Part shown: positions 39,112 through 48,685 of the stretch, one piece after another | Layout of the letters: each line of letters starts with the position of its first letter | Position numbering within the stretch: the stretch's first letter is position 1 | DNA from: Zobellella iuensis | GTDB lineage: Bacteria > Pseudomonadota > Gammaproteobacteria > Enterobacterales > Aeromonadaceae | DNA length: 64,000 nt | Assembly (NCBI RefSeq): GCF_016746085.1 | Contig: NZ_JAERTZ010000014.1 | Span: 1 to 64,000, forward strand | Direction of reading: 5' to 3' | The notes under the pieces: model-generated | What the model saw: only the letters and a program-made list of their open reading frames with translations | Told to the model about the DNA's origin: nothing | The model's database searches: none | Program-made: the position numbers and the translations under genes

Positions 39112-39151
39112 CCCGAGTGCAATCAGCTTGTCGCACAGGTAGTCATCGGTT
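39112..39151 (-). promoter_or_regulatory. Conserved leader element of nhaA copy 1
   Basis: This 40-base block ahead of nhaA copy 1 aligns without gaps to 40751-40790 ahead of copy 2 (29 of 40 bases the same). On the coding strand the kept words are AACCGATnACT and AGCTGATTnCACTCGGG. It could be an NhaR operator or a leader RNA, or just shared ancestry. Confidence 0.4.
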
Positions 39152-39263
39152 TTTTCTGATTAACACCTCGGGAAAAACGAACCAAAGAGCAAAATGACTC
39201 ATCAATGCCGATGAAATCAAAATATTAATCTTAAGTTAAGATTTATTTAAAAACAAAAATCTG

Positions 39264-39428
39264 TCAAATGGCAACAGGTGCTTTTATATGCGGGCAAGGA
39301 TGGCAGTACCGCAGAATAAAACACCAACAAACATACTCAAACAGGGATGCCGGGCGGCGCGCCAACCGCATTCCGGGCAAAGATCTTGGCTCGCGGCCGA
39401 GTTGCAGTCGGGCCTGCTCCAGATGGTT
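39264..39428 (-). pseudogene. thyA: Decayed 3' fragment of thyA
   Basis: Read on the minus strand, this encodes a 54-residue relic of the ThyA C-terminus, from [15 protein letters not shown] to PHIKAPVAI and the stop. By eye 38 of 54 residues match the intact thyA at 40906. The segment between (EYVCWCFILRYCHPC) is damaged. No start or active-site region remains. It lies directly upstream of nhaA copy 1, just as the intact thyA lies upstream of nhaA copy 2. Confidence 0.9.
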
Positions 39429-39486
39429 GCCATTGGGCCGTGACAAAGCACCCGCTCCCATGGCGAGAGCCCCCATCATAATGAAA

Positions 39487-39512
39487 GCGGCCGGATTTCA
39501 ATACCCGGCCGC
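39487..39512 (-). terminator. Hairpin after the second nhaA copy
   Basis: GCGGCCGG (39487-39494) pairs with CCGGCCGC (39505-39512), followed on the minus strand by TTTCATTATG. It is the counterpart of the hairpin at 37843-37864. Confidence 0.5.
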
Positions 39513-39533
39513 CTGCTGGGCTACTCCGGCCGC

Positions 39534-40724
39534 TCAGACCCGAACCGACTCCCCGGCTATCGCCGGCCGGGCCCGGGGCAGGGCCAGGTGCAGCATGGCG
39601 TAACCGATCAGGGCCGCCAGGGTCGAGCCCAGCAGTATCCCCAGCCGGGACAGGTTGGCCAGGTCGGCGTGGCCGCCGAAGGCCAGGGAGGTGATGAAGA
39701 TGGACATGGTGAAGCCGATGCCGCACAGCACCGAGACCGCGAAGATCTGCTTGAAGCAGACCCCTGCCGGCAACTGGGCGATGCGCAGCTTCACCGACAG
39801 CCAGCTGATCAGGAAGACTCCCATGGGCTTGCCCATCAGCAGCCCCATCATCACCCCCAGCGGCAGGGCGGAGGAAAGATCGCCCAGCGACAGCCCCCGC
39901 AAGGATACACCGGCATTGGCAAAGGCGAACAGCGGCAGGATCAGGAAGGCGCACCAGGGATGCAGGGCATGCTCCAATCGCTTGGAGGGAGAGCCGCCGG
40001 CATGGTACAGGGGCACCAGAAAGCCCAGCAGCACCCCGGCCAGGGTGGCGTGGATGCCGGACTTGAGCACCGCCACCCAGACCACCAGCCCCAGCAACAG
40101 GTAGGGTGCCAGGCTGCCGACCCGGCTGCGGTTGAGCAGCAGCAGTCCGACGATGGCGAGCAGGGCTATCCCAAGGGGAGGCAGGGAGAGGCCATGGCTG
40201 TAGAACAGGGCGATGATGAGGATCACTCCCAGATCGTCGATGATGGCCAGCGCCAGCAGGAATACCTTGAGGCTCAGGGGCACCCGCTTGCCGAGCAGGG
40301 CCATCACCCCCAGGGCGAAGGCGATGTCGGTGGCGGCGGGAATGGCCCAGCCGTTCCGGGTCAGGGGATCGTCGGCAGTGAACAGCAGGAACCAGAGAGC
40401 CGGAAAGACCATGCCGCCGAGGGCCGCCAGGGCGGGAAAGAGCGCCTGCTCCCGCCGGGACAGGGCCCCTTCCACCAGCTCGCGCTTGACCTCGAGGCCG
40501 ATCAACAGGAAGAACAGCGCCATCAGGCCATCGTTCACCCATAACAGCAGCGGCTTATCCAGATCCAGGGCGCTGATGCGCACCTGGACTCGGGTGTCGA
40601 GAAAGGAGCTATAGAGATGGGCCCAGCCGCTGTTGGCCAGCAAAATGGCGGCCAGGGCCGCCAGGATCAGCAGGATGCCACTGGCCGATTCCATGGCCAG
40701 AAACCGCTTCAATACGTTTGACAT
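39534..40724 (-). CDS. nhaA: Na+/H+ antiporter NhaA (copy 2)
   Basis: This is a second full-length NhaA of 396 residues, clearly paralogous to copy 1 ([16 protein letters not shown] against [16 protein letters not shown]). It keeps the aspartate pair [35 protein letters not shown] and the C-terminal [15 protein letters not shown]. All expected transport residues appear present, so both copies are probably active. The start at 40724 matches copy 1. It lies downstream of thyA in the same direction, with a 181-base A/T-rich gap that should hold its own promoter. Confidence 0.94.
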   Translation of the reverse strand: MSNVLKRFLAMESASGILLILAALAAILLANSGWAHLYSSFLDTRVQVRISALDLDKPLLLWVNDGLMALFFLLIGLEVKRELVEGALSRREQALFPALAALGGMVFPALWFLLFTADDPLTRNGWAIPAATDIAFALGVMALLGKRVPLSLKVFLLALAIIDDLGVILIIALFYSHGLSLPPLGIALLAIVGLLLLNRSRVGSLAPYLLLGLVVWVAVLKSGIHATLAGVLLGFLVPLYHAGGSPSKRLEHALHPWCAFLILPLFAFANAGVSLRGLSLGDLSSALPLGVMMGLLMGKPMGVFLISWLSVKLRIAQLPAGVCFKQIFAVSVLCGIGFTMSIFITSLAFGGHADLANLSRLGILLGSTLAALIGYAMLHLALPRARPAIAGESVRV

Positions 40725-40750
40725 AGATGAGACTCCACGACTCGGAATCA

Positions 40751-40905
40751 CCCGAGTGTAATCAGCTCATCTGGGCAGGAGTAATCGGTTGTTTCGGCTA
40801 AATAATTCTGAAAAACAGAATAAAACTACAATTAAACACTATTATATCCGATATAAAACAAAACCTGCCACCAACCTCCAACATTGTTAACAGTAAAAAT
40901 ACCGC
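40751..40905 (-). promoter_or_regulatory. A/T-rich promoter and leader region of nhaA copy 2
   Basis: The gap between thyA and nhaA copy 2 contains a TATAAT on the minus strand near 40840, an inverted repeat TTCTG-AAAAA-CAGAA (about 40807-40821) and the conserved block 40751-40790 shared with nhaA copy 1. It is a likely site for sodium control by NhaR; the operator itself is not defined. Confidence 0.4.
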
Positions 40906-41700
40906 TTAAATGGCCACCGGCGCCTTGATATGGGGATGCGGCTCATAGCCTTCGAGAATGAAATCCTCGAACGCATAATCGAACAGGGACTCGGGCTTGC
41001 GGACCAGGCGCAGGGTCGGCAGCGGCCGGGGCTCACGGCCCAGTTGCAGCCGGGCCTGCTCCAGGTGGTTGCGATACAGATGCACATCGCCCCCGGTCCA
41101 GACGAAATCACCCACCTCCAGTCCCGCCTGCTGAGCCATCATATGGGTCAGCAGGGCGTAGCTGGCGATATTGAAGGGCAGCCCCAGGAAGACATCGCAA
41201 CTGCGCTGATAAAGCTGGCAGGAGAGCCTGCCGCCGGCCACGTAGAACTGGAACAGGGCGTGGCAGGGCGCCAGCGCCATCTGGTCCAGCTCGCCCACGT
41301 TCCAGGCCGAGACGATGATACGGCGACTGTCCGGATTGTGCCTGATGGTGTCCAGGGCCTGGCTTATCTGATCGATGACCCGGCCGTCCGCCCCCTGCCA
41401 GCTGCGCCACTGGTGGCCATAGACCGGGCCCAGATCGCCGTGCTCGTCGGCCCACTCGTCCCAGATGCTGACACCCTTGTCCTTGAGGTAGGCGATATTG
41501 GTGTCTCCGTTCAGGAACCACAGCAGCTCGTGGATGATCGATTTCAGATGGCACTTCTTGGTGGTCACCAGGGGAAAGCCTTCCCGCAGATTGAAGCGCA
41601 TCTGATGACCGAATACCGACAGGGTACCGGTACCGGTGCGGTCTTCTTTTTGCTCGCCCTGCTCCAGAATGTGCTGCATCAGCTCCAGGTAGGCTTTCAT
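40906..41700 (-). CDS. thyA: Thymidylate synthase
   Basis: ThyA methylates dUMP to dTMP using methylene-tetrahydrofolate. The 264-residue product has the same length as E. coli ThyA, with the catalytic cysteine in [23 protein letters not shown] and the C-terminal [10 protein letters not shown]. Its ATG overlaps the lgt stop by four bases, the usual lgt-thyA coupling. A relic of its 3' end lies at 39264-39428. Confidence 0.97.
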   Translation of the reverse strand: MKAYLELMQHILEQGEQKEDRTGTGTLSVFGHQMRFNLREGFPLVTTKKCHLKSIIHELLWFLNGDTNIAYLKDKGVSIWDEWADEHGDLGPVYGHQWRSWQGADGRVIDQISQALDTIRHNPDSRRIIVSAWNVGELDQMALAPCHALFQFYVAGGRLSCQLYQRSCDVFLGLPFNIASYALLTHMMAQQAGLEVGDFVWTGGDVHLYRNHLEQARLQLGREPRPLPTLRLVRKPESLFDYAFEDFILEGYEPHPHIKAPVAI

Positions 41701-42515
41701 GCGGTTTTTTCTCCGTTGGCAAACCAGTGGGAACGGCGGCAGGCCGCCCATATCATGATGAGACCGGCCACCATCATCGGCATGGACAGCAACTGCCCCA
41801 TGCTGAACAGGTTGAGATAGAGGCCGAGGTGGGCATCCGGCTCGCGCACGAACTCGACCATAAAGCGGAACAGGCCGTAGCACAGCAGGAACAGGCCGGA
41901 CACCACGCCGCGCGGGGCCTTCAGGCGCCAGGCCAGGTTGAGGATGATCAGCAGCGCCACCCCTTCCAGCGCGAACTGATAGAGCTGGGACGGGTGGCGC
42001 GGCAGTGCGCCCGCCGCCGGGAAGATAATGCCCCAGGGCACCTCGGTGACCCGGCCCCACAACTCACCGTTGATAAAGTTGCCGATGCGGCCGGCGCCCA
42101 GGCCGAAAGGGATCAGCGGGGCGATAAAATCGGAAACGGTAAAGAAGGTTTTCCTGTGCTTGCGGGCAAACAGCCAAAGCGCGGTAATGACCCCGACCAG
42201 GCCACCGTGGAAGGACATGCCGCCGGTCCAGATCTTGATGAGGTAGAGGGGATCGGCCAGGAAGGTGTCGAATTGATAGAAGAACACATAGCCCAGGCGA
42301 CCGCCGAGGATAACCCCGAGAAACCCGTAGAACAGAACGTCGGACACCTGATCCCTGGTCCAGCCGGAGCCCGGCTGCGCCGCCCGGCGGTTGGCCATCC
42401 ACCAGGCGAAGACAAACCCCAGCAGATACATGAGTCCGTACCAGTGGACCGCCAGGGGACCGAGCTGTATGGCGATGGGATCGAACCCGGGAAACACCCA
42501 GTGGCTTGCTGACAT
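41697..42515 (-). CDS. lgt: Prolipoprotein diacylglyceryl transferase
   Basis: Lgt attaches diacylglycerol to the lipobox cysteine, the first step in lipoprotein maturation in the inner membrane. The 272-residue product has about seven membrane segments, the [11 protein letters not shown] start and the signature [18 protein letters not shown]. It is upstream of thyA and would act with lspA, found elsewhere in this window. Confidence 0.96.
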   Translation of the reverse strand: MSASHWVFPGFDPIAIQLGPLAVHWYGLMYLLGFVFAWWMANRRAAQPGSGWTRDQVSDVLFYGFLGVILGGRLGYVFFYQFDTFLADPLYLIKIWTGGMSFHGGLVGVITALWLFARKHRKTFFTVSDFIAPLIPFGLGAGRIGNFINGELWGRVTEVPWGIIFPAAGALPRHPSQLYQFALEGVALLIILNLAWRLKAPRGVVSGLFLLCYGLFRFMVEFVREPDAHLGLYLNLFSMGQLLSMPMMVAGLIMIWAACRRSHWFANGEKTA

Positions 42516-42612
42516 GCAGTTACCCCGTCAAAAACAAAAGCGGTATTGTGCATGCAATCGCGTCAATCTAAAAGCAGGAACTACGTCGCTAAGGCCTATC
42601 GCCGGCGGAGGC

Positions 42613-44871
42613 CTATCTGCCGGCGCGCAACAACCCGCCCAGGCCCCGCTCTTCCAGGTAACGACCGAAGACGCCCTTGAGAGCGCCGGTATGCTGATGG
42701 CTCAAGGCTTCCTGGAACACCTTTTGCAGCTCATCGGTGCGGGACTGGCGCACGATATACTTGATACGCATGATATTGCTGTTGTTCATGCTGAAACGGC
42801 GATAGCCCATGGCCAGCAATACCAGCACCCCGACCGGATCCCCGGCCAGCTCGCCACAAATGGAAACCGGCTTGGCATAGCGACGGGCCGCGTCGATGAT
42901 CTGCTGCAAGGCCCGCAATACCGCCGGGTGCATGGCATCGTAGATATCCGCCACCCGACCGTTGTTGCGATCCACCGCCAGCAGATACTGGGTCAGATCG
43001 TTGGTGCCCACCGACCAGAAGTCCACCAGCGGCGCCAGCTCCGGCAACTGGTAAAGCAGCGAGGGCACTTCGATCATCACCCCCAGACTGGGGTAGCGGA
43101 TCACTTCCTGCTGGGTCGCGGTCTCGGCAGACACCTCGCGCCAGGCCCGGTCCAGCAGCCGGCGGGCCACCCGCACCTCGTCCAGGTTGCCGACCATGGG
43201 CAGCATGATGGAGAGGTTGTCCAGCCCCTGACTGGCGCGCAGCATGGCCTTGAGCTGCACCAGGAAGATCTCGGGGTGATCCAGGGTCAGGCGGATGCCG
43301 CGCCAGCCGAGGAAGGGGTTTTCCTCGACGATGGGAAAATAGGGCAGCTGCTTGTCGCCGCCCACGTCCAGGGTCCGCATGCACACCGGCTTGCCCACAT
43401 AGCTGGTCAGCACCCGGCGATAGTTGGTGGCCTGCTCGTGCTCGGAAGGAAAGCGATCCCGCATCATAAAGGGGATTTCGGTACGGAACAGCCCCACCCC
43501 ATCTGCGGCATCGTTCATGGCAATATCGGTATCGGCGCTCAGGCCCGCGTTGAGCAGCAAGGACACCGTGACCCCGTCCAGCGTCACCGAGCGCTCGTTG
43601 CGCACGGTGGCAAACAACTCGTCCATCTGCGCTTCTTCGGCGATCAGCCGGCGGTATTCTCGCAGTACCGACGCCACTGGCTCGACCAGCAGCTCGCCAC
43701 TGTAGCCGTCGACGATCAGCGTACGTTCCTCCAGCAGCTCGAAGGAGTGATCGATGCCCATCACCGCAGGGATGCCCATGGCCCGGGCCAGGATGGCCGC
43801 ATGGGAGTTAATGGAGCCTTTCGCCGAGACTATGCCTTTCAACTTGCCGCGGGGGATCTCGGCGATCAGGGTGGCGCTGATCTCATCCGCCACCAGAATA
43901 ACCGGCTCCGCCAGGGGCACAGGGCCTTCATCCTCATGGATCAACCGGGTCAGCAGTCGCTGCCCCAGATCGCGGATATCCGCCGCCCGCTCCCGCAGAT
44001 AAGGATCGGACATGGTCGAGAACTGGGCGATTTGCTTTTCACAGACCCGCTTGACTGCACTGCCGGCGCGCCAGCCCCGCTCAATCTCTTCACGGATCAA
44101 GCCGATGAACACCGGATCCTTGAGGATATACTGGTACACCTCGAACACCGCGACCGACTCACTGGCCTGGGACTCCTTGAAGCGCAGGGCCATGCTGTCG
44201 AGTTCATCCTCCACCTGGACCAGGACCTTGTCGAAGCGCGCATGCTGCACCGCCGGATCATCCGCCTTGCGCTCCGCTATCTGGTCCAGCTCGACCTTGG
44301 GCCGCCACACCCAGGCACGACCGATGGCCACGCCGGGCGAGCCGGCCAGGCCGCGCAACATGCCGTGCCAATTGGGGGACTTGAGGTTGCCCTTGGCCTC
44401 CGCATGGGCAATCACGGTGGCCAGCTGGGAAGCCAGGGTCACCAGGAAGGACTCTTCCCCTTCCTCGAACAAGCGCACCTGTTTCTGCTGTACCACCAGT
44501 ACACCCAGGGCTTTGCGCTGGTGAATAATAGGCGCGCCCAGGAAAGACTTGAAGGCATCTTCATGGGCTTCGGGCAGGTATTTGAATTTGGGGTGGTGCT
44601 GGGCATCGGCCAGGTTGATCAGTTCTTCTTTTTCACCGATCAAACCAACGATACCCTCCCCCAGCGGGATTTTGGCATGCCCCACCGCCTCGGCCGCCAA
44701 GCCGTCGGTAGCGGCAAGCAGGTAGGCCTGCTCCAGATCCTGGCGCAGATAAATGGAGCAGCAATCGACCTGCATGGCTTCACGGGTCTTCCTGACCAGC
44801 TCGGACATGGCTTCGTTGAGATCGGAGCTGGCCGTTACCCGCTGAACGATTTCTCGCAATTCCTTTAACAC
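42613..44871 (-). CDS. ptsP: PTS enzyme I-Ntr (PtsP)
   Basis: PtsP is the first phosphotransfer protein of the nitrogen-related PTS, passing phosphate from PEP to NPr. The 752-residue product has an N-terminal GAF domain (about 1-150) that senses glutamine/2-oxoglutarate, then the EI module with the phosphohistidine motif GSINSHAAILARA and the PEP-binding LFRTEIPFM and GVMIEVPSL. It follows rppH by 26 bases, the usual pair. At its 3' end (about 42593-42625) two near copies of AGGCCTATCGCCGGCG lie in tandem and can form a GC-rich hairpin overlapping the stop. Confidence 0.95.
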   Translation of the reverse strand: MLKELREIVQRVTASSDLNEAMSELVRKTREAMQVDCCSIYLRQDLEQAYLLAATDGLAAEAVGHAKIPLGEGIVGLIGEKEELINLADAQHHPKFKYLPEAHEDAFKSFLGAPIIHQRKALGVLVVQQKQVRLFEEGEESFLVTLASQLATVIAHAEAKGNLKSPNWHGMLRGLAGSPGVAIGRAWVWRPKVELDQIAERKADDPAVQHARFDKVLVQVEDELDSMALRFKESQASESVAVFEVYQYILKDPVFIGLIREEIERGWRAGSAVKRVCEKQIAQFSTMSDPYLRERAADIRDLGQRLLTRLIHEDEGPVPLAEPVILVADEISATLIAEIPRGKLKGIVSAKGSINSHAAILARAMGIPAVMGIDHSFELLEERTLIVDGYSGELLVEPVASVLREYRRLIAEEAQMDELFATVRNERSVTLDGVTVSLLLNAGLSADTDIAMNDAADGVGLFRTEIPFMMRDRFPSEHEQATNYRRVLTSYVGKPVCMRTLDVGGDKQLPYFPIVEENPFLGWRGIRLTLDHPEIFLVQLKAMLRASQGLDNLSIMLPMVGNLDEVRVARRLLDRAWREVSAETATQQEVIRYPSLGVMIEVPSLLYQLPELAPLVDFWSVGTNDLTQYLLAVDRNNGRVADIYDAMHPAVLRALQQIIDAARRYAKPVSICGELAGDPVGVLVLLAMGYRRFSMNNSNIMRIKYIVRQSRTDELQKVFQEALSHQHTGALKGVFGRYLEERGLGGLLRAGR

Positions 44872-44897
44872 TGCCGCCTACTCCTTTGTCGAACGGG

Positions 44898-45410
44898 CTA
44901 TCGGTACCGTTTACGCCCGTCTTTACGGCCTTGCTCCGCCATCACAATGGGGGCAAATTCCCTCAGTACCCGTCGATACACTTCCCGTTTGAAAGACACC
45001 ACCTGCCGCACCGGATACCAGTAGCTGACCCAGCGCCAGTCATCGAACTCCGGATGCCCGTGGCAGCCGAACTCGATGTGTGATTCATGATCCGAATCCA
45101 ACCGCAGCAGAAACCATTTCTGCTTTTGACCTATGCAGACGGGATTACTATCCCACCGCACCAAACGCTTGGGTAACTTGTACTTGAGCCAGTGGCGGGT
45201 CACCGCCAGCAGGGTCACGTTTTCGGGCCTGAGCCCTATCTCCTCGTACAGCTCCCGGTACATGGACTGTTCCGGTGTTTCACCATCGTCCACCCCGCCC
45301 TGGGGAAACTGCCAGGAGTGTTGCCCGTAGCGTCTGGCCCATAATACCTGGCCTTTGCGATTGCAGATCACTATGCCTACATTGGGACGAAAACCGTCGC
45401 CATCTATCAC
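44898..45410 (-). CDS. rppH: RNA pyrophosphohydrolase RppH
   Basis: RppH removes pyrophosphate from the 5' end of mRNA, starting RNase E-dependent decay. The 170-residue product has the full Nudix box [20 protein letters not shown] (residues about 38-58) and the family start [15 protein letters not shown]. It lies upstream of ptsP, and its promoter must be in the 677-base gap shared with mutH. Confidence 0.95.
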   Translation of the reverse strand: MIDGDGFRPNVGIVICNRKGQVLWARRYGQHSWQFPQGGVDDGETPEQSMYRELYEEIGLRPENVTLLAVTRHWLKYKLPKRLVRWDSNPVCIGQKQKWFLLRLDSDHESHIEFGCHGHPEFDDWRWVSYWYPVRQVVSFKREVYRRVLREFAPIVMAEQGRKDGRKRYR

Positions 45411-46087
45411 GCAATCACCAGACTAATAAAGCTAACATAAGGATGATTGTTCCATATTCCCCTATTTCCGGCAAATGATGCTGCAGAAGGGAGGAGGGCA
45501 ACGTATGTTGAATAACTTGGTTTTTTGTCAATAGTTATAAACAGAAAAAGGATCGTGCGGCGATCATTTTCCCCCAAATCATGTGGATAAACTTGTGGTA
45601 AAGGTTGTATAGCTTATTGATCATCAACGAGAAGTGATTTTCATCACGGCGAAAAACATCGACACACCAAAGATAAAAAGCAACAAAATCAAATGATTAA
45701 ATTCAAAAAAAGGGATCTTCCTGGATCTTTGCACAGCTCGAGTCACCACAGCGGCTGTGTTAATAAGTCTGATAGCTCAAAGATCAATCACCGGCAACTT
45801 ATCCACAGACCCCGGGTAAAGCAGAGGTTAACGACAGGGAAAAAATCCTGTTTTTTGACTTTATACGGGCCGTAAAAATCGATCCTGTGGCTTCCCGGCC
45901 AGTTATCCAGTATTTCTGTGGATAAGGCTGTGCAACAGCATGTTTATACTCAGGTAAAACCGGTATATCATCTCCCTACGCTAAAAAATACCAAAGGCAA
46001 AACATAATTACTTTAAAAATCATAAACTTAAAAAAATAATCAGCCTAGATACCACAAGCAGCCCCAGCCCCGGAGAGCGATTAAATT
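45411..46087. other. Candidate DARS2 (DnaA-reactivating sequence) between rppH and mutH
   Basis: This 677-base A/T-rich gap has no gene. It holds three perfect 9-base DnaA boxes: 45582-45590 and 45917-45925 (TGTGGATAA) and 45799-45807 (TTATCCACA). One-mismatch boxes are at 45535-45543 and 45944-45952. A perfect IHF consensus is at 45687-45699 (AATCAAATGATTA). Seven GATC sites fall within 45551-45884. E. coli DARS2, which turns ADP-DnaA into ATP-DnaA with IHF and Fis, lies in this same mutH-rppH gap. Identity is inferred from position and motifs. Promoters of rppH and mutH must also be here. A CRP-like site is at 45633-45648. Confidence 0.75.
45687..45699 (+). promoter_or_regulatory. Perfect IHF consensus site
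   Basis: AATCAAATGATTA fits WATCAA-NNNN-TTR at every defined position and sits in the middle of the DnaA-box region between rppH and mutH, where an IHF bend is needed for DARS2 activity in E. coli. Confidence 0.65.
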
Positions 46088-46765
46088 TTGAACAATTCCG
46101 TATCCCGCCCTTCCTCCATCGACGCCCTGGTCGCGCGGGCCGAGCAACTGGCCGGCCTGTCCCTGGGCGAACTGGCCCAGCGCCTGGCGATCGAGGTTCC
46201 CCCCCATCTGCGCCGGGACAAAGGCTGGATAGGGCAACTGCTGGAACTGGCACTGGGTGCTTCGGCTGGCTCCAAGCCGGAGCAGGATTTTCCCGAACTG
46301 GGTGTCGAGCTGAAAACCCTCCCCATCGACAGCAACGGCAAACCGCTGGAAACCACCTTTGTCTGCGTGGCACCACTGATCGATATCGCCGGCCTGCGCT
46401 GGGAATACAGCAATGTACGTAACAAGCTGTCCCGGGTGCTGTGGATACCGGTGTTGGGAGAACGCGGTGTCGCCCCCGGTGACAGGATCATCGGCCAGCC
46501 CCTGCTATGGGAGCCAGATGAAGAAGAGGAACGATTGTTGCGTCAGGATTGGGAAGAAATCATGGAGCTGATAAGCCTGGGCCGGGTGCGGGAGGTTACC
46601 GCTCGCCACGGCCAGGTGCTGCAACTCAGACCCAAGGCCGCCAACGGCCGGGCCCTCACCGAAGCGGTTGGCCGGCAGGGGCAGCCGATCATGACACTGC
46701 CACGCGGCTTTTACCTCAAAACCGGTTTCACCGCCGCCCTGCTGGCCCGCCACTTTATGCTGTAA
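46088..46765 (+). CDS. mutH: DNA mismatch repair endonuclease MutH
   Basis: MutH nicks the unmethylated strand at hemimethylated GATC during methyl-directed mismatch repair, activated by MutS-MutL. The 225-residue product has the catalytic residues Asp67, Glu74 and Lys76 ([11 protein letters not shown]) and follows E. coli MutH to its end ([16 protein letters not shown]). The start is a TTG at 46088 with GGAGAG ten bases upstream; no ATG fits better. Its presence implies Dam methylation in this organism. Confidence 0.94.
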   Translation: MNNSVSRPSSIDALVARAEQLAGLSLGELAQRLAIEVPPHLRRDKGWIGQLLELALGASAGSKPEQDFPELGVELKTLPIDSNGKPLETTFVCVAPLIDIAGLRWEYSNVRNKLSRVLWIPVLGERGVAPGDRIIGQPLLWEPDEEEERLLRQDWEEIMELISLGRVREVTARHGQVLQLRPKAANGRALTEAVGRQGQPIMTLPRGFYLKTGFTAALLARHFML

Positions 46766-46923
46766 CCGGATGTTCTACGTTCAGCCGCCAGAGCGGTGGC
46801 CAAGGCCCCAAAGGGTAATAGGCATTGAAAGACTGGTGGGATCAGGGAAAGCCTGGTACCGACCACTATTCTGCTACCCGGGCAGCCCGGACGGCAGAGC
46901 AGGTGCGGGAAAGGATACTAATC
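46766..46923. other. Non-coding gap after mutH
   Basis: About 160 bases between mutH and the shared terminator hold no recognised gene or RNA. A short TTG-started frame (46825) runs through the terminator and into the antisense of rplS and is not convincing. Confidence 0.5.
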
Positions 46924-46950
46924 AAAAAGCCCGCAATTGCGGGCTTTTTT
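46924..46950. terminator. Two-way terminator between mutH and rplS
   Basis: GCCCGC-AATT-GCGGGC forms a stem flanked by five A and six T residues, so it can end both the mutH and the rpsP-rimM-trmD-rplS transcripts. Confidence 0.88.
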
Positions 46951-46971
46951 CGACAGCCGAACCGGCTTGGC

Positions 46972-47334
46972 TTACTTGCCGTTCTTGGCGGTAAGACGCT
47001 CTTTGATACGAGCAGACTTACCGGCACGGTCACGCAGATAGTAAAGCTTGGCGCGACGCACGGCACCGCGGCGCTTCACTTCCACGCTGCCGATCAGCGG
47101 GCTGTGAGTCTGGAAGGTACGCTCAACGCCTTCACCGTTGGAGATTTTGCGCACGGTGAAAGAAGAGTGCAGACCACGGTTACGCTTGGCGATGACCACG
47201 CCTTCGTAAGCCTGCAGACGCTCTTTGCCACCTTCGGCAACGCGTACCTGTACACGCACGGTGTCGCCCGGACCGAAGTCGGGGATATCGCTGCGCAATT
47301 GTTCGTCTTCAAGCTGCTTAATGATGTTGCTCAT
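46972..47334 (-). CDS. rplS: 50S ribosomal protein bL19
   Basis: L19 lies at the interface of the two ribosomal subunits. The 120-residue product starts [20 protein letters not shown] and contains the family signature [21 protein letters not shown]. It is the last gene of the rpsP-rimM-trmD-rplS operon, 32 bases after trmD. Confidence 0.97.
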   Translation of the reverse strand: MSNIIKQLEDEQLRSDIPDFGPGDTVRVQVRVAEGGKERLQAYEGVVIAKRNRGLHSSFTVRKISNGEGVERTFQTHSPLIGSVEVKRRGAVRRAKLYYLRDRAGKSARIKERLTAKNGK

Positions 47335-47366
47335 GATATTTCCTTACCTAGGGTAAACTGAAAACT

Positions 47367-48113
47367 CTACTGCTTGTCACTGCAATCGCGGACAAATTCG
47401 GCAAGAAGCTGCTCTTGCTCGTCAGTCAGAGCTAGGTTATTCAAGAGTTCCGGCCTTCTTAACCAGGTCCGGCCCAATGACTGCTGCATTCTCCAGCGCG
47501 CCACGTCGGCGTGGTTGCCACTCAGCAACACTTTGGGAACGGCCATTCCCGCCAGTTGCTCCGGACGTGTGTAGTGAGGATGATCCAGCAAGCCTTCACT
47601 GAAGGAATCCTGCTCCGCACTCGCCATGTCACCCAATACGCCGGGCACCAGACGGGCCACCGCATCGATCAGTACCATGGCCGGCAATTCGCCGCCACTG
47701 AGCACGTAATCCCCGACCGACCACTCTTCGTCGACATCGGCCTGGATGACGCGCTCATCCACTCCTTCGTAACGCCCGGCCACCAGGATCAGTTTCTCCT
47801 GCCTGGCCAGTTCGGTTACGCCTTGCTGATCCAGCTTGCGGCCCTGGGGAGACAGGTAAATCACCCTGGCCCCCTCGCCCGCCGCCGCCCGCGCCGCCGC
47901 AATGGCGTCACGCAGGGGCTGAACCATCATCAGCATGCCGGGCCCGCCCCCGTAGGGTCTGTCATCGACAGTGCGGTGTTTATCCCGGGCGAAATCCCGC
48001 GGATTCCAGCATTCAAATGTCAGCAGGCCATCTGTCACGGCCCTACCGGTTACGCCATAGTCGGACACTGCCCGGAACATCTCCGGGAAGAGGCTAACCA
48101 CCCCTATCCACAT
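47367..48113 (-). CDS. trmD: tRNA (guanine-37-N1)-methyltransferase TrmD
   Basis: TrmD methylates G37 next to the anticodon and so prevents +1 frameshifts. The 248-residue product is a SPOUT enzyme with the knot motifs [17 protein letters not shown]-like [11 protein letters not shown] and [16 protein letters not shown]. It lies between rimM and rplS in the standard order. Confidence 0.97.
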   Translation of the reverse strand: MWIGVVSLFPEMFRAVSDYGVTGRAVTDGLLTFECWNPRDFARDKHRTVDDRPYGGGPGMLMMVQPLRDAIAAARAAAGEGARVIYLSPQGRKLDQQGVTELARQEKLILVAGRYEGVDERVIQADVDEEWSVGDYVLSGGELPAMVLIDAVARLVPGVLGDMASAEQDSFSEGLLDHPHYTRPEQLAGMAVPKVLLSGNHADVARWRMQQSLGRTWLRRPELLNNLALTDEQEQLLAEFVRDCSDKQ

Positions 48114-48140
48114 GATTTTCTCCGTGCGGTTCGACTGGAA

Positions 48141-48662
48141 TTAAAAATCCGGATCCCAATCTACTTCGATGACGCTGTCCTGAAGATTCACGGACTTGAT
48201 CACCTGATCTTCCAAAAACGGGATCAGCCGTTCTCTTTGACCAAATGCATCGTTGGCATTGGCTTTTACTACCAGCACGTCGTTTGAACCGGTTTCCATC
48301 AGTTGAGCCACCAGGCCGAAGTCATAGCCTTTGGTGTTTTTCACCCGACAGCCGATCAGATCGCGCCAATAGAATTCGTCATCCGGCAGCGCAGGAAAGA
48401 CTTCCGCACTCACCGCGATGTCGGCACCGGTCAGCACCTGGGCCTGTTCCCGCTGGTCGATGTCGGCCAGCTTGCAGATCAGGCTTTTGTTATGACGTTT
48501 CCATCCAGTTACCTGGATTTCACGCCAGCCGCTGCCGTCTTTTATCAACCAGGGTTGATAATCGAAAATGCCTTCTGGCTGGTCGGTAAAGGAGTTGACC
48601 TTCAACCAACCTTTAATGCCGTAAACGGCGCCCAGTTGGCCTACTACTACCGGTTCGCTCAC
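48141..48662 (-). CDS. rimM: Ribosome maturation factor RimM
   Basis: RimM helps mature the head of the 30S subunit and binds S19. The 173-residue product has the N-terminal RimM domain ([18 protein letters not shown]) and a C-terminal PRC-barrel domain ([19 protein letters not shown]). It lies 23 bases after rpsP. Confidence 0.95.
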   Translation of the reverse strand: MSEPVVVGQLGAVYGIKGWLKVNSFTDQPEGIFDYQPWLIKDGSGWREIQVTGWKRHNKSLICKLADIDQREQAQVLTGADIAVSAEVFPALPDDEFYWRDLIGCRVKNTKGYDFGLVAQLMETGSNDVLVVKANANDAFGQRERLIPFLEDQVIKSVNLQDSVIEVDWDPDF

Positions 48663-48685
48663 CTTAACTCCCTACCCGTAAAGAC

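Noticed and set aside
39086-39263. A sodium riboswitch (nhaA-I or similar) in the nhaA leaders
   Set aside because: The conserved 40-base element is too short and shows no multi-stem structure that I can draw; known nhaA-linked riboswitch classes are from other phyla.
45411-46087. The DnaA-box-rich gap as the chromosomal origin oriC
   Set aside because: No dnaA, mnmG, rpmH or other usual origin neighbours are present. The mutH-rppH position fits DARS2 better, and no clear run of A/T 13-mers for unwinding was found.
46825-47361. A TTG-started frame (KDWWDQGKPGTDHYSATRAA) after mutH
   Set aside because: It runs through the strong two-way terminator and into antisense rplS; there is no ribosome-binding site or known homologue.
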